Notes under the pieces: model-generated
Database searches by the model: none
What the model saw: only the letters and a program-made list of their open reading frames with translations
What the model was told of the DNA's origin: nothing
Shown: positions 1 through 13,800 of the stretch, in pieces
How the letters are laid out: every line of letters begins with the position of its first letter
Numbering within the stretch: position 1 is the first letter of the stretch
Made by a program: the position numbers and the translations under genes
Source: Pachypanchax playfairii
Taxonomy: Eukaryota > Chordata > Actinopteri > Cyprinodontiformes > Aplocheilidae
DNA length: 64,000 nt
Reading direction: 5' to 3'
Assembly: GCA_006937955.1 (NCBI GenBank)
Contig: SSNP01000007.1
Coordinates: 1,968,796-2,032,795 of the forward strand

Positions 1-1585
1 TCCCTTCATAAAAACAGAATCACAGTTGTCTCTCCAGTTCAGCCTGTTGTCCAGGTGAACACCAGGTATTTATACCCCTCCACCAGCTCCACTTCTTCTC
101 CCATGATGGAAATGGGTGTTGGTATGTTGCTGCTCTTCCTAAAATCCATAATTACCTCCTTTGTCTTGTTCACATTCAAGATGAGATGATTGTTCGAACA
201 CCAGGACACAAAGTGGTCCACCAGTTCTCTGTACTCAGTCTCTTGTCCATCTCTGATCCAACCAACAACTGCAGAGTCATTAGAGTATTTTTGCAGACGG
301 CAGGACTCTGACCTGTACTGAAAGTCTGAAGTGTACAGAGTGAAAAGGAATGGTGAGAGTACAGTCCCCTGTGGTGCTCCTATGCTGCTGATCACCTGGT
401 CAGATGTACAACTCTTCAGTCTCACAAACTGTGGTCTGTTTGTGAGGTAGTCCTTAATCCAGGTGATTGTGGAGGCCTCCACCTGTGTCTTCTGGAGTTT
501 TAGACACAATAGCGCAGGCTGAATTGCGTTAAAGGCACTGGAAAAATAAAAAAAAAATGATCCTCACAGTGCTGCCTGCTTTGTCCAGATGACAGTGGGT
601 TTGCTGAAGCAGGTCTATAATGGCGTCTTCCACTCCAACCCCACGGCAATAAGCAAACTGCAGTTGGTCTTGAAATGTGCTTGTTTGCCTATTTAGGTGG
701 ACCAATATGAGTATCTCCAAAACTTTCATGATGTGGGATGTTAGTGCAACAGGCCTGTAGTCTTTAGGGGCCAATGGGTGAGATGTTTTTGGTACTGGAA
801 CAAGGCAGGATATAGAACTGGTACCTTCTCCTGGGTGAGGCTGAGGTTGAAGATACGCTGCAGAATCCCACATAACTGATCTGCACAAGCCTTCAGGACT
901 CAGGGGCTAATGCCATCTGGACCAGCTGCCTGGTCAGCATTCATGACTGAGGTAGAAGGTGAGACAGTTAAGCTGTGACAAGGAAGCTGTGGATAAAGGG
1001 ATGGTGGGAGTTCTGTTTGGCTTGCAGCAGGAGAGGAAGATGTTGGGCTTGTCTCCAAACTGAACCTGTTGAAGAACATGTTCAGTTCATTGGCTTTATC
1101 CAGACTCCCATCCAAGTGATCCTCCTTCTGTTTAAAAGCCTGTGATCTTCTTCATCCCTGACCACACATCTCTTATATTGTTTTGCTGGAGCTGGTTCTC
1201 CAGTTTTTTCCTGTACACCTCCTTGTTGCTTCTAATCTTGATTTTAAGTTATTTTTGTACACTTTTCAATGCATCCTTGTCTCCCTCCCTGAAAGCTCTT
1301 TTTTTCTTGTTCAGCAGTTCTTTCAGGTCACTGGTGATCCAGGGTTTGTTATTGGGGAAGCACTTCACTGTTCTGGTGGGAATGATGTTGTCCACACAGA
1401 AGTTTAAATAGTCAATCACACACTCAGTCATAGCATTGATGTCCTCTCCATGTGGCTCACAGAGTGCATCCCAGTCTCTAGCCTCAAAACATCCTCAAAG
1501 AATTTCTTCAGCTCCCTGTGACCACCTCCTCACAGTTCTTTTGACCACAGGTTGCCTCTGGACAATGGGTTTGTATACTGAGACA
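1..1585 (-). mobile_element. Decayed non-LTR retrotransposon (Jockey-superfamily LINE), reverse transcriptase region
   Basis: Reading right to left, frame-broken pieces follow the order of a fish LINE ORF2. First comes a linker with KPWITSDLK and LLNKKKRAFREGD (1,431-1,249), then an AAGPDGISP motif (about 915-890), then the RT core with GAPQGTVLSPFLF (near 380) and a palm motif at about 280. The palm reads YSND where an active enzyme has [FY]xDD, so the copy is dead. Several stops and frameshifts separate the pieces, and the element continues past the left edge. It lies antisense to nothing: it has the same orientation as slc9a8, in the intron after the last slc9a8 exon seen. The family placement (CR1/L2/Rex1-like) is an inference from RT motifs; the right boundary is approximate. 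Confidence 0.85.
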
Positions 1586-1708
1586 AAGTTTATACATTTA
1601 TAGATACATTTGACATTATCTTATTCTGCATAACAGTATTTTATTTCAGAAGTGACACAAAAACATTTTATATGCATGTCAGACTTGTTTTCCAGCAAAA
1701 ATCCTCAC

Positions 1709-1810
1709 CTGACCCAGGAAATAGATCCCTCCACCAACAATGAAGGCAGAGATAGTGGTACCGATCACAGCGAAGAGGGTGATGGAGCCGATGTTCTGGA
1801 AGAAGTTACC
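1709..1810 (-). CDS. slc9a8: slc9a8 coding exon 6 (last one in the window)
   Basis: 102 nt, exactly 34 codons, between gtttag|GGT and CAG|gtgagg. It encodes FFQNIGSITLFAVIGT and ends GGGIYFLGQ. The next NHE8 exon is expected beyond the left edge, because the rest of this intron up to position 1 is LINE sequence. Confidence 0.95.
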
Positions 1811-4800
1811 CTAAACACACACACAGTTTAAATATGTAACAGCAAGTAACAGTTATGCAACAGGTTGCTAGTAAAACATGAAAAGTAGTTTTATAATAAA
1901 ACCTACATTCATTTTGATCATATTAAACTGTTGATGCCTGTTAACACAGAGTATACAAAGAATCACATTCATCATTCTGGCTGTCTGTGCTGTGTCTTTT
2001 GAAACTAGTGTCATAAATGTACTAATGTAGCTAACACAACTTGTTGTCTGTTTCATGACAGATCTAAATATAATGTGGTTTCTTTTGCAACCACGGGAAG
2101 TGATGCCCTGCACAACCAACAAAAACTGCAGACCTGAAGGCTATGCCTATGGTCACTGTATGCCTATAAAGAACAAAGAGCACGTGGAACAGAACCGAGC
2201 TCAACAAATACTGTTAATTTTAAAGGCCACATTTTGAGAACGTTACAATACTTTTTGCTTTTTTGTTGTTAATTTTGCCTTTAAATGCAGTTTTGGCTCA
2301 AGTATATATTGTAAGTTTCAAGTTAATATAAAGTGTGAAGTTTGCAATGTGCATCGAGTTGTACACTAAAGGTCGTAAACAGTGTAAAACCAGAATTTTT
2401 TACAGATTCGCCCAAACCTTGTGTAAAGAGTATCCAGATTCAAAGATGATGGGTGGCAGAAGCAAAAGGAAGAACATGTTGGGTCGGAACATTTCCTCCT
2501 CCTTTAAGGGAAAAAAAGAGACTTGAGTATAAACACATTTTTATCACATAGCATACAATGAACAGACAGCAAACTATAGTGCCGTTTAGAATGGATGGCC
2601 AGAACCTGCATGGTCTTTGTAGGGTCTCAACAAGCTATTCGGGTGCACATTATGCATGATAGAGAATAAAAACACTGACAACAGTTTTGGACTGTTTTTT
2701 TTTTATCCTGGTGGCTGCATGATGGAGCACGTCAGCAGCGTATCCATGTGTTGGTCAACGTGCATCAAGACAACCTAGTGGTACTGGCCAGGCTGACCTC
2801 ATAACAAAGATAACAATGTGCTAGTGTAGTGAAATCTTCAAGCATGTAGCTACATTCTGCTTCAGTCTGAGACTGCCATGCTGGGACATGGCCAGGGCCA
2901 TATGAGAACTTGTTGCTGACATACAAAAGAGGGTGGTGAAGACACAGAGGAGCTTCTCAGTGGACAAACATAATGTTCACAATAATGTGAGGCCAGGAGA
3001 ACACACAAAGACTTCACCTTCGACTAACCAAATACATTATATACAAGTAAATAATTATAGTTTTATGTAAAGAAAATGTTTGAGTTGTGAGCTTCTAACC
3101 CTAACCATGTTCATGGGAGGTGCACCTGTCTGGTAACCAACCCTCATTCACACAAACTCCAACACAAGTTGTAAACAGAAACAGGAAATTTCCCAAACCT
3201 TATTTTACTACTAAGTCTACTCATTCACAAACACAGTCACATGGTATGCCATTGACCTTAGCTCTAATTTTATCAGCAATATAATGAAATCTTTGTTGGT
3301 TCTTGCTAAAATGGGCAAACCTCCCAAATAAGGCATTGATTTAGTGTGTCCATCCATTATATTCTTTGCATGATTCACCACGTTGTTTTTGTTGTAGCCA
3401 GAGGATGTATGAGCATGCATGTATTTTGGGTATAATTCATAGTTTTAATGTAAAATTCAATAGACACTGTGCATTAAATAGAGAATATAGTCGATTTTAT
3501 TTCTGTTAGATGCTATGGATGTTTTTGACACAGAGATAAAAGAAAAAAGACAGGGTCATGTATCCTGCAGCTTCACAATCTCACTCTTTGTGTTGTGAAA
3601 GTCAGTTTTTGGCCGCTGGTAGAGGCTGAATCTCCCCCAACCAGCTGGATATGATGACAAATACTTCCTAGTTTCCTAAAAGAAAAATCCGCAATTACTC
3701 AACAACAGCAAAAGCTAAGAGCTAAGAGTCAGAGATGCAGATTTTAATAAATGAACTCTATTAGTTGACAACAGTTGAACAGACATTAAGACTGGAGATG
3801 GTTTGAGGGAAATATTTTAGGGGACTTGTCAAACTGAAAAACTACTTTAATATTTTCAAGCTATAATTTAGCAAATTAATTTCTTCACACATGACGCAAT
3901 AAAGAAAAAAAATGCAACAAATAACTATTGTTTTAAATGTATCTAGTTGATGCCCATTCCTTCAAGAAACAAGATGCATTATTTTAGTTTTTGTCATGAA
4001 TTTGGTAGCCACATCTCTGATAGGTGGAAGCTGGCTGTTTAACACGTGTGTCCTGAATCTTTACCATCAGAGCAAAGGCCAGAGACAGAGAAAAAAGTTT
4101 GAAAGTCAGGGGCTTCACTCTGTTTCTAACTTGAGCTTTTTCTTTTTCCCACACTGCTCATTAAAGGTTGAACATGGAACAATTTCATAAAAAGCTATTT
4201 AAAAACATAATACCTCCACAAGGCGTTTAGAGGGGTGCGGAATGAAAGTAAAGTATTTCCCTTAAAAATCCTATTTCAATTAAAATATCGGACATCTACC
4301 AGTCAATAGCAGGCGCCATTGAGGCTGGTACTGTGAAAAATAGCGGAGTCAGCAAGTCAAGCAGCTGCTTCAGAGCCCCGGAGATTTTGTTATCTTTCTC
4401 AGAAGACGAGCGACCGGAAAAAATCTAAAACCAGAGTGAGTTTAAGTGAAGCTACAAAAGATGGACCCAAATAAAACATTTTCACAGCATCAAAACACAC
4501 AAATCTGACATCCCCACAGCTGGAAACCGGGTTCCTGTGTTCTGTATTTACAACAGCCACACACTAGACGCCGCTATGGTGTTCGCGTTCCATACTCAAC
4601 CTTTAACAGAGTGATGGAAGGCTGCTATGGAGACCGTGGATGCAGGCTGGTGGTATCATGTAGATCAGCAGGACACAGATTACTGAGACCAGCTAGCGCT
4701 CCTGTGACTCAAGCATTGATTGATTCCCTGTTATCTTAAAGAGGATGTGGCTTCGAGGAGCCACATGCTCCCCATTTGAACTTATTACAGATCTGAATTT

Positions 4801-7800
4801 CTATATAAAATAATAATGTTTTATTTGATCAAGTACTTCTTACATTTATTTCAATTTTAAGGTTGTAATTTTGATTGTAACTCTCCCCCGCCCATCAGTA
4901 GTTTGGCTTAAAGCTTTTAAAAGCAGGTCAAGCATAAAGTTCCTCTATAGAAAAAGTGCACTGAGTTGAAGGCTATGCTTTAACTTCCTTAGTCAAATAA
5001 TACATTCAAATTTTAGGAAAAGTAGGCCAACTATTGCTTCCAGGTTACCAGAGTTGATGTTACTAACGTGACATTTACCTCCACCTTTCACTCCAGCTTA
5101 ACACCGCAGATACGAGCAGCTATGCTATGCATGCACTACAATCTGACATCTACAGCTGTATTCCTGATGTATGCATGCGTGAACATGTTTCACTGCCACA
5201 TATAAGAATGTCGACTGGAGTGATGGAACAAGTGCACACACACTCACTCCTTTCATACAGCCGTCTGCAGAGACAGCAGTCAGTACATCATTTTACAACT
5301 GACTGCTTTTTCACACAATTTTGATTTAAAAATATTATTGAATCATCTATTACTTTTTTTTAGAATTAAAGATTCATTGGCCTGTTTACGTAAAGTCTTA
5401 AAAATGTTACAAAAACCTGTTAATTCTACTAAACCGAGATGAGATGAGATGAGATGAGATGAGATGAGATGAGATGAGATGAGATGAGATGAGATGAGAT
5501 GAGATGAGATGAGATGAGATGAGATGAGATGAGATGAGATGAGATGAGATGAGATGAGATGAAAAGAAAACCCGAAAAGAGGCAAACTGAAGTGTATAAA
5601 CCCAGAAAGAAGAGAACTGGTAAACCTTTCAGAAGGCTGAGCTGGAACTATATGAAAAAAGAGGAATGCTCAAGATGAAGGGAATACAGTTAAAAGAGGC
5701 TTAGAGAGACCAGAAAAAAATAAAAAATATAAAAGAGAAACTGTAGGGGGGAACATTGTTCTGAGTACAGGATCCCAGGAGACTTGGATTTGACAACCAG
5801 TGACATCATCACACAGGAAAAAGGCCCCCTGAAACCACAATTAAAACTTGCCTCCGTGTGTCAGTCTCTCTCTCGCTCAGTAACGAGGGAGACATCTATT
5901 AAAAATATGTGCAGCCCTTTGGGGCCTAAAACACACCACTGCAGCCACAGAGGAAAAGCAAAAAAAAAAAAAAAATTAAATAAAAAAAGATGAGTCTAGT
6001 TACAATGATACAGACTATAACACCTAAACAGAAAGAAATTAATGTCTGCAGTGTAAATATATTCACCCGTTTATCTCGATCTGTGCTTTACCTAGGAGAC
6101 ATAATACTGGTGGAGTGCTACTTCATACCAGCGAGCTATTTCTTCTTCAATCTGTGTCAGAGCACAGGGGAGAAATCGGCAGATGAGAGAAAATGGAAAG
6201 CGGTAAAAAAGAAAAAAAAACAATACCAAAAAAGCGTACACGGGTAAATCTTGTTAGATTTTGGAGACGGAGAAAACAGAACAGAAAGCATTATCAACAT
6301 TTTTCTGCTGTTTAGCAATTTTCAAGAAAAAGTCTCCACCTGTCAATTTTACTCAGGTTAAAGAAGTCAAAGGACTCCAGTAACATTTCTTAAACAGGTA
6401 TTTATTTTGGTTTTTATAAGAACTAAAACTGCAGCAGGTTTAAGGTACAGGCAGGTATTTAAACAGAGACACTATTTGATTTTGGTAAATAGGCCTACTT
6501 GATTTTTCTTTATGTACATAGAAAAGTAACTACTGGACGTGACATGTTACTGTGCTGGTGACAAAAAGACAGATGCCTATCAAACCAACAGCAACATGAA
6601 TTAAAAGATTTTGTATATTTTTAGGATTCTTTTGAATATATTAAAGTCAAAACTCTAGTGAAAAGAACTAACTAACTAACAAACTAACTAAAACAATCAA
6701 TCAATCAATGAGTTTCAGAATCATAGATGTGGATTTTTAGTGTAAATGCACCAGTTAACAAACGAGTTTGGTGGATGGGTGAATATGTAAACAGCTATTA
6801 GGAAGAGGCAACAAGTTTGTACAGCCGGTAGAAAAACTGCTCTGACATGCTTATTTATGCTTTCTTCAACACGAAGGAACTAATCCAACCAGCCTTTTAA
6901 CTGCACTTTAGGTATTGAGTGTCTTGTTTGGGTGTCTGGGAAATAAGCATTGTTCACCTGCAGTGCTCAGGTCATGTCCACTTCCTCAAATTTTATGGCA
7001 CCACAGAACAAGTTATTTTCTATTTCAATGGGAGGTGGAAAGGGCGGGTCTTCCAGTACCCTATATTTCCTGTACCTTACATGAGGTGGGCTTGGTTGGT
7101 TTTCTGGGGCCAGACTAGCAGCTTCTATTCCCGTTTCTCAGGTGATTGTTGTTTGTTCGTGTGAATAAAGATGTGCAATTGTTTTTTGGTTTTTTTTGTT
7201 CTGTTTTCCAGCAGATGCAGAAGATGGAGCTCATGATGTTTCTCCTATTGTGGTGTCTTTGTCTTCTTTTCTCTGCTTATTTATTGCTTTCTTTGAAATT
7301 CCTCATCCTTTTTTCCTTGTCTTCCTGTCCTTTCCTCTCTCATTCATCCATCTCTTCTTCATTAGAGGCTAATGTCTGATTACAGTAAAAAAAAAAAAAC
7401 ACTAAACTAGAAAGCACTTGGAGAGCTCAGATCCTTGCCAAGCAGCTAATTTCCCACACAATGGGATCTAGCAATTACAAATCCTTAAAAAAATGATTGG
7501 ATCCTGAGAGTGATCTAATCCTACGAAGGTGTGGCGCATGGGCACAGCCATTTCTCAGTATGCATACTTGTTTGGACTTGTCTACTCACATACTTAAGAA
7601 ACGTCCTCAGCAGTGGACCAAGTACTGTTCCAATTCTAAGTACACATCAAGGCGTGTTCGCTCAACGTTCCCAGAAGTCTTCTTGCTCCGCCTATTTTAA
7701 CGAGGATGCACCGATGCATCCTTCTGAGTACTTGGGTCAGCAAGGTATCCCAGAACCAACTGCATCGAAAACAGTTTTATCAAACAAACAAAATATTTAT

Positions 7801-10800
7801 GTCTAACATGTTTTTTGTTTTAATTTCTTTAACTTTAATACTATAATAGGATGTCCGTTTGCGTACTTCATGTCAGTTTTTTACCTGTAGCATAAAGCAA
7901 CATTTGTTGTTGTGACAACGCAGTATGGTTCTGTTCTAAATGCTGTCCTTATACTCTCATACTCGGTAGTTTGGACTTTCTAGTGTACGTGCCAAGAACG
8001 TATCTGTCAAGATACAAGAATGTACCAGCGTACTTGAGTATTGAGAAATGACCCACAACACTCATACATATGGTATGAAAACAAGAAGAAGAAGAGGACA
8101 AAAACAGGTCAGAGGTTAGACCAGAGTTGGAGCTATGGCATCATCTTTTTTTAAAAGGTTGCATGTTAGCTGCCTACACAAAAAAAGGCAAGAATAAATA
8201 TACAACATATATTTAATATGGGGACTGTTCTTAAAAAAATGAAGTTTCAGGTCTCCTAAAATGCTGTTCCCGTGTGGACGGGCACCTAAAATCAATGAAC
8301 ATTGCTTTCAGTTTACAGTGATGATTAAACACAGAGCAGAATGTAAATGTGTATGTAAAAGTCATTAAAAACAACAAACTCTGAAGAATACTGGTTCAGA
8401 AAAAGAAACAATTTCCTATCTGAATCATAGTTTTGCCACTAGACGTGTTACTTAAAAACAGACAGGTCAGACTTAATGGATTTGCAGAATGATCTCTGCT
8501 TTTTAAAGTCTCTTTAAGTCTTTTAAGCACTTAGCATATTTATACTCTTATAAAAAACCTGCTGCATGTAACAGTGTAACACTCCAGTCAAGTGGTTTTT
8601 AATGAAGCTGTGTAGAAGTCACCTGCTGTGAAGCTCCTGGCTTTTATACAGGTGAACAGGCCAACTCGCTTGTGGTTAAACACAGACATGATCATCTGGA
8701 AATTCCCAAGGTGGGGGAACATGGGGAGAGGGACCACAGGGACTTTGATTACTTGTGTTGATGACTCAGCAGCACACCCCCCAAACTAAAAAAACAAGGG
8801 ACGCCTATGTGCAAGAAACACTGACACAACCTGTCCCACTTTCCTCCCTCCCCACTCACTCTGGATCTCTTCTTCTACTCCTCTCATTCATTCACTCTCT
8901 AACTGGCTGACAACAAGGAATGTTAATTAAAGGCTACGAAAACCAGAAGCAAGGAAAAAAATCACCAAAGTGAAGCCATAGAGATGAGATCTGTGACCAG
9001 GTAACAAATAATTGAGAATAAGCCAAAATGGGGGCTTACCAGGAAATAAGCTCTCTGATAAACTACACCATGCAACTGGGATCAGTTTTTGTATCCTCAT
9101 GGGTTAAAACAGTTTCCTTCTATGAGATAGTCCTAATGAGGATGCAGCTCAAACAGCTCTGTGATTGGACACCAAAGTCAAACTGAAAAACAACAACGAG
9201 CAGATCTCTTGAGTTGTTTATAGATATAGATGGTACATTCCTGTCTACTTCTGTTAAAAGAAAATAATACATCTCATTAATGGGTGCTGTATTTTTCGAA
9301 CCAGAGTCTGTGCACTGGAGACGTGGAGCTCAAAGTCCCGCCTTCTAATGCAATAATGTTGTTTTTTAATGTGAAATAACTAACTACAACTAAACCTTTT
9401 GGAAAATTGAATATCTGAACATACAGCAGCCTGGTAATAAAGTGTAATTCAACAGAAGTCAACACAAGGAGAAATGATCTGAAGTGGGTGGGGCTAAAGG
9501 TTATACTGCAGCCAGCCACTAGAGGGTGCTTGACATAAACTTTCACACTATATTCTGATGTGTAGTGCAAATACAGCCATGCTAAGACAGACACCATAAT
9601 TTCCCTGTTACAGTGTAGTCACAGTATCTTAATCATATTTCAGCTTGTCCACAATTTACTCACATTTTGTTAACAATTTGGTCGTAAAGCCTCTCCCAAA
9701 GTTGTTTCGTGTTTTCTCTCACTTCTTTCTCAGAAACTAACTGAAAGCAATGGATACGTATTTCAGCTGTGCTAGATGACTGAATATTTTGAGAGAACAT
9801 CTGTTTTGCAAAGTTTTGCAAAACTCTTCAGAAGTGACATGCCAGCAAAACCCTGCAACTCATGCAAGGACATTGAAAACCACTGCAAACATTTCAAGAC
9901 AATTTAAAAACTCTGCTGTAAACAAGGTTCACAAACAGTCACAGCTCAGTGGGATACTCTCTTACACAGTAAATATATAGCTACTGCAGTGTAAACAAAA
10001 ACAAAGGAGATGTGAATAAGGTGTCAAGCAATGAGTGAGACAAGACCTTCCAGTTGGCCAGTTCCTGGAACTCAATGATCTTGATAAAACCTCCCATTAG
10101 AATACCTAGAAAAAGAAAGAAGACAAAGAAAACCCCACTGAATAAATATTTTACAGCACCTCTCTGTGGACATTTCAATGTGCAGTTAGACAGGTTCATT
10201 GAGTACCTTTGTATTGTGTTGTATTATATTACACTAATTAGGTAGACATGTTAAAAAAGAGGAGAGCAACATAATTTAGAGAAAATTTGAATGGAAAGTG
10301 TTCAATAAAATGCTACTGTCTTAGTTTTGTTCAGAAAATCCATTTTGGCCTTCAGCTCTCTTGTTAAAGAACCTTTCAGCAGATAAATGAAAAAGGAAGC
10401 AGCAATGTGTGAAGAGATGAAAAACAAAACAAAGACAGTAACTGAAATTAAATACTGCCCCAATTTCCAAACATATTGGGACATTGTGTAAAATGTTTAC
10501 AATGTTGAAATGTATTAGTCACTGCATCTTAAAAGCATTCACAATTTTACACTGAGAAACATTTTTCTCAAATTGTTCCACATTTTGATGCAGTTAGTCA
10601 CATATTAGTGAATCTCTGCCTATTTTTACACGTGAGAGACTCTGTCTCACTGAAATGTTCCAGTTATACTCAGTCATACTACTAAGCTGTTGCCTTTTGA
10701 CATAATTACTTGTCAAATGTTCCTCCAGTAGTTTTTCAAGTTGTGTCAGTAACATTTTGAATCTTTTGTTTTCTCTGTTCTGACCTTTTGAGATTGCTTT

Positions 10801-13800
10801 CTGCTAAATTGCCTCATATTTTTCTGTGAAATGATAAAATATCTCGGTTCCAACATCTGATATGTTTTTGTATTTTCTATAGTGATTAAAATATGATTGT
10901 ATGAGATGCACAAGCATCACGTTTTGTTTTTTAGTAAGATTTTACACAGTATCCCAACTTTGCTGGAATGTGGGTTGTACATGTCATGAAATGGAAAGTG
11001 CAAACGGGGAATGTGTCGATGAGGAAGGAAAAGCAGCCTTTCCTGATGTTTTGATAGAGTTAGCTGAACATGGCAGAAACAGAATCCCTCCTCCAACTGC
11101 TGCTAAAAGCTACGGCTCATATGCAGCATGGAGGATGTAACAGAGGCGGGAAAAGGACATTTTGCTAAACTAACATTCATTGTTTTGCAAAAAATAAAAA
11201 TAAAAAATGAAACTCTTATCAGAGTTCTTGATCAGCTATGTTACTCCATCCAAACTGAAGGATTGTGGGTAAACAACAAACACTAAAGTTTAACAAAGTG
11301 CACTGTTTTCAAATGTGCTTTATAAGTAAATGAACTTGAAATATACAGACATACAAATTAACAACGCTTTAATCCAAAAATGTTTGATACAAGAAGACAA
11401 AAAATTTTGGAACTGGCTGGACATGATGCCAGTTTTAAGTCACAGAAGTTCTGCTCACCTTATTCTACCTCTAAAAAAATAGAATACAGACAACACAGAC
11501 ACAATAGTGTCACCTTACACAGACGGTAATAATTAGAGTTGCTTTATTCCATAATATCAAAACTATTTTGTTTTTAATTATAAAATCTCAAAGTGCTTTT
11601 AATTATAGAATCAATGTGCATTTCAGGGACTTGAACACAGAGAATCATATTACATGAGTTCTTACCGAGGGACACAACAGCCACACTCTCAGGAAGAAAA
11701 TGCAGCTTGAACTTGATAAGCAGGTGCACCAATATGATGCAGATACCTGGAGGAGTCAGAAGGGAAGATACAAATGAATAAAAATATCTAGGGCAAACTC
11801 TGTTAAAGAGAAAAGCCCCCTACCCACCCACCCACCCACTCAACCTCCACCTGTTTCCTTTAGACAACTGACTGCAGACAGTATGGGACTGAGGTAAATG
11901 ACATGAACACAAAGTAAAGATAAAGATGAATAACTAAACTCAGAATGCACTAGCTGATCAAATAAAAAATGTTCACATGGGAGGAATTTCACACTGATGA
12001 CAAGTGAAGACATGAATACCCGCAACAGGAAATGGTTAATCATATCAATGAGAAGTTTCAAGGATGGGCTACTTAAAGGGTAATGTGTGGTTTTTGAGAC
12101 TGCACTCTAAAAGGATTTCTCATGCACTGATCTATGACCACTGATAAGTATTTGCTTTAAAATACAAAAAAAGCTTTGCTTGCTTTTTGGTCTTCTGCCT
12201 AAATGAGCACTTCATGAGAAGAGCATGAAACCACATCCTGTTCTTTACCAACTTCCACCATCACCATCCATAAAATTCAGTTTAATGAAAAGACAAAGCG
12301 GCTGAACATTTTGTCCATCAATATGAGACATGCTTACTGTGTGAATTGTGATGTGCTTTAGTTCTGCAATTATTTAAATTTAAATCATTTAATTTTGGAG
12401 GGACGTGAGACTGCAGCTGCATGTTGATGACATCAACGCAATCCAGGAAACAGGATCTTTCAGTGTGTGTGGGGGGGGGTTCTTTCCTCTATCCCGTCTT
12501 TTTTAACTACAGGAAACGGATCCAGGGGTCACATTTCAGCTTAAACCCGGTTCTGGTAAGGAAGTGGAGTCAACCTTGAGCCTTTGGTGTTGGGCTTCAT
12601 GGTGATGGTGAAGTGCTGAATCGACTACAAACTCAGAAATTCTGTTTATTTTGAAGGAATCCGGCAAAAAGCTTTAAAACATTAGACTCTAGTTGTTTTA
12701 CATTGCTTACATTACAAGTAACACACAAGAAAACTCTCAAGATCCAACAGGAATGTGCAGCAGTGACGGCTTTTTAGTGCGTGTCGACAAAAAGGCAACA
12801 AAACTGTGTGCCAGCTCCATTCATTTCTAATTTGTTGAGGTTACATTTCTCTATGGGGTTTTGATTTGTGCAATGAAATGTAAGTGCTGTAAAACATCAT
12901 GAAAGGAAAGTTTCATTGGTCTGATTGTGGAGGGTTTTTTTCCCACCCAAAGGTGTTCAATCATTAGTTCTTTCATTTTGCAAATCACTGGACCGCAGCG
13001 GCCCGCAGTGCAGTCTGTACATGTTTTGTTCTCAAACAGTAGCGACTAGTCCTCTTGCACAACTGAAATTTAATAAATTTGCAAGCTGTAGTGAAGATCA
13101 GATGTGAGATGAATGGAGCAGAAAGACTCACAAATAGCTGGAAAGAAATGCAGGCAGGCAGAAATGCAATTTAGCTGTTATTTAGAGTCATAAAATCATA
13201 ACCAAAACAGTGTTTCTTGAAGTTGCATCGAAAAACATCCACATGCTGTTAAGAATTTGAAACATTAACAGCGATAACAGCAACACAGAGAAGAGGGACT
13301 CACTTCAGGCGAACCTCTGACCTTAATGTAAATGCAACAAACCCTTAAAAGTCTTTTAAAAACATTCAGAGAGGATGAAGGTAGTTTTGTTTAAAGTGAC
13401 TCTAATTTTAGTGAATTATAACAAAGAATAAAACAGATAAGTCAGAGTGCAAAGGTGAATAACTACCAATAACAAGCAGGCTGAAGAAAATGGTCATCCC
13501 ACTGGACTGCTCTTCCTCTTGGGCCTTCACCCCAGTCTGGACAGGCAGAATGGGCTTCGGTGTCGGTGCCGGAGTCGGTGGTTTGGTGGTGGTTGTTGTA
13601 GAGAGCTGGGTCTCATTGTTGTAGTTTTCAGTGGTATCGTTGGATTTGCTGTAAGACAAGTGGCATGCTGCTGAATGACATATCTAGTCAGATATTGACC
13701 ATGTTCACTGATGTAACATTTATCAGTTTAAATTCTTAGTTTGCAGAAATAACCACATAAATAGTGAGATGGACACATTTATCACGAGAAACCGTAAAAC

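Larger units (their letters stand above)
2502..10046 (-). other. slc9a8: slc9a8 intron between coding exons 4 and 5 (7.5 kb)
   Basis: AT-rich non-coding DNA. It contains a pentanucleotide satellite (5436-5562), a short CTAA/AATC-type run near 6670-6710, and a candidate inverted-repeat element (7549-8050). No coding exon was recognised. The stretches 2502-5435, 5563-7548 and 8051-10046 hold nothing else I can name, apart from a CTCF-like motif at 9516. Confidence 0.7.
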
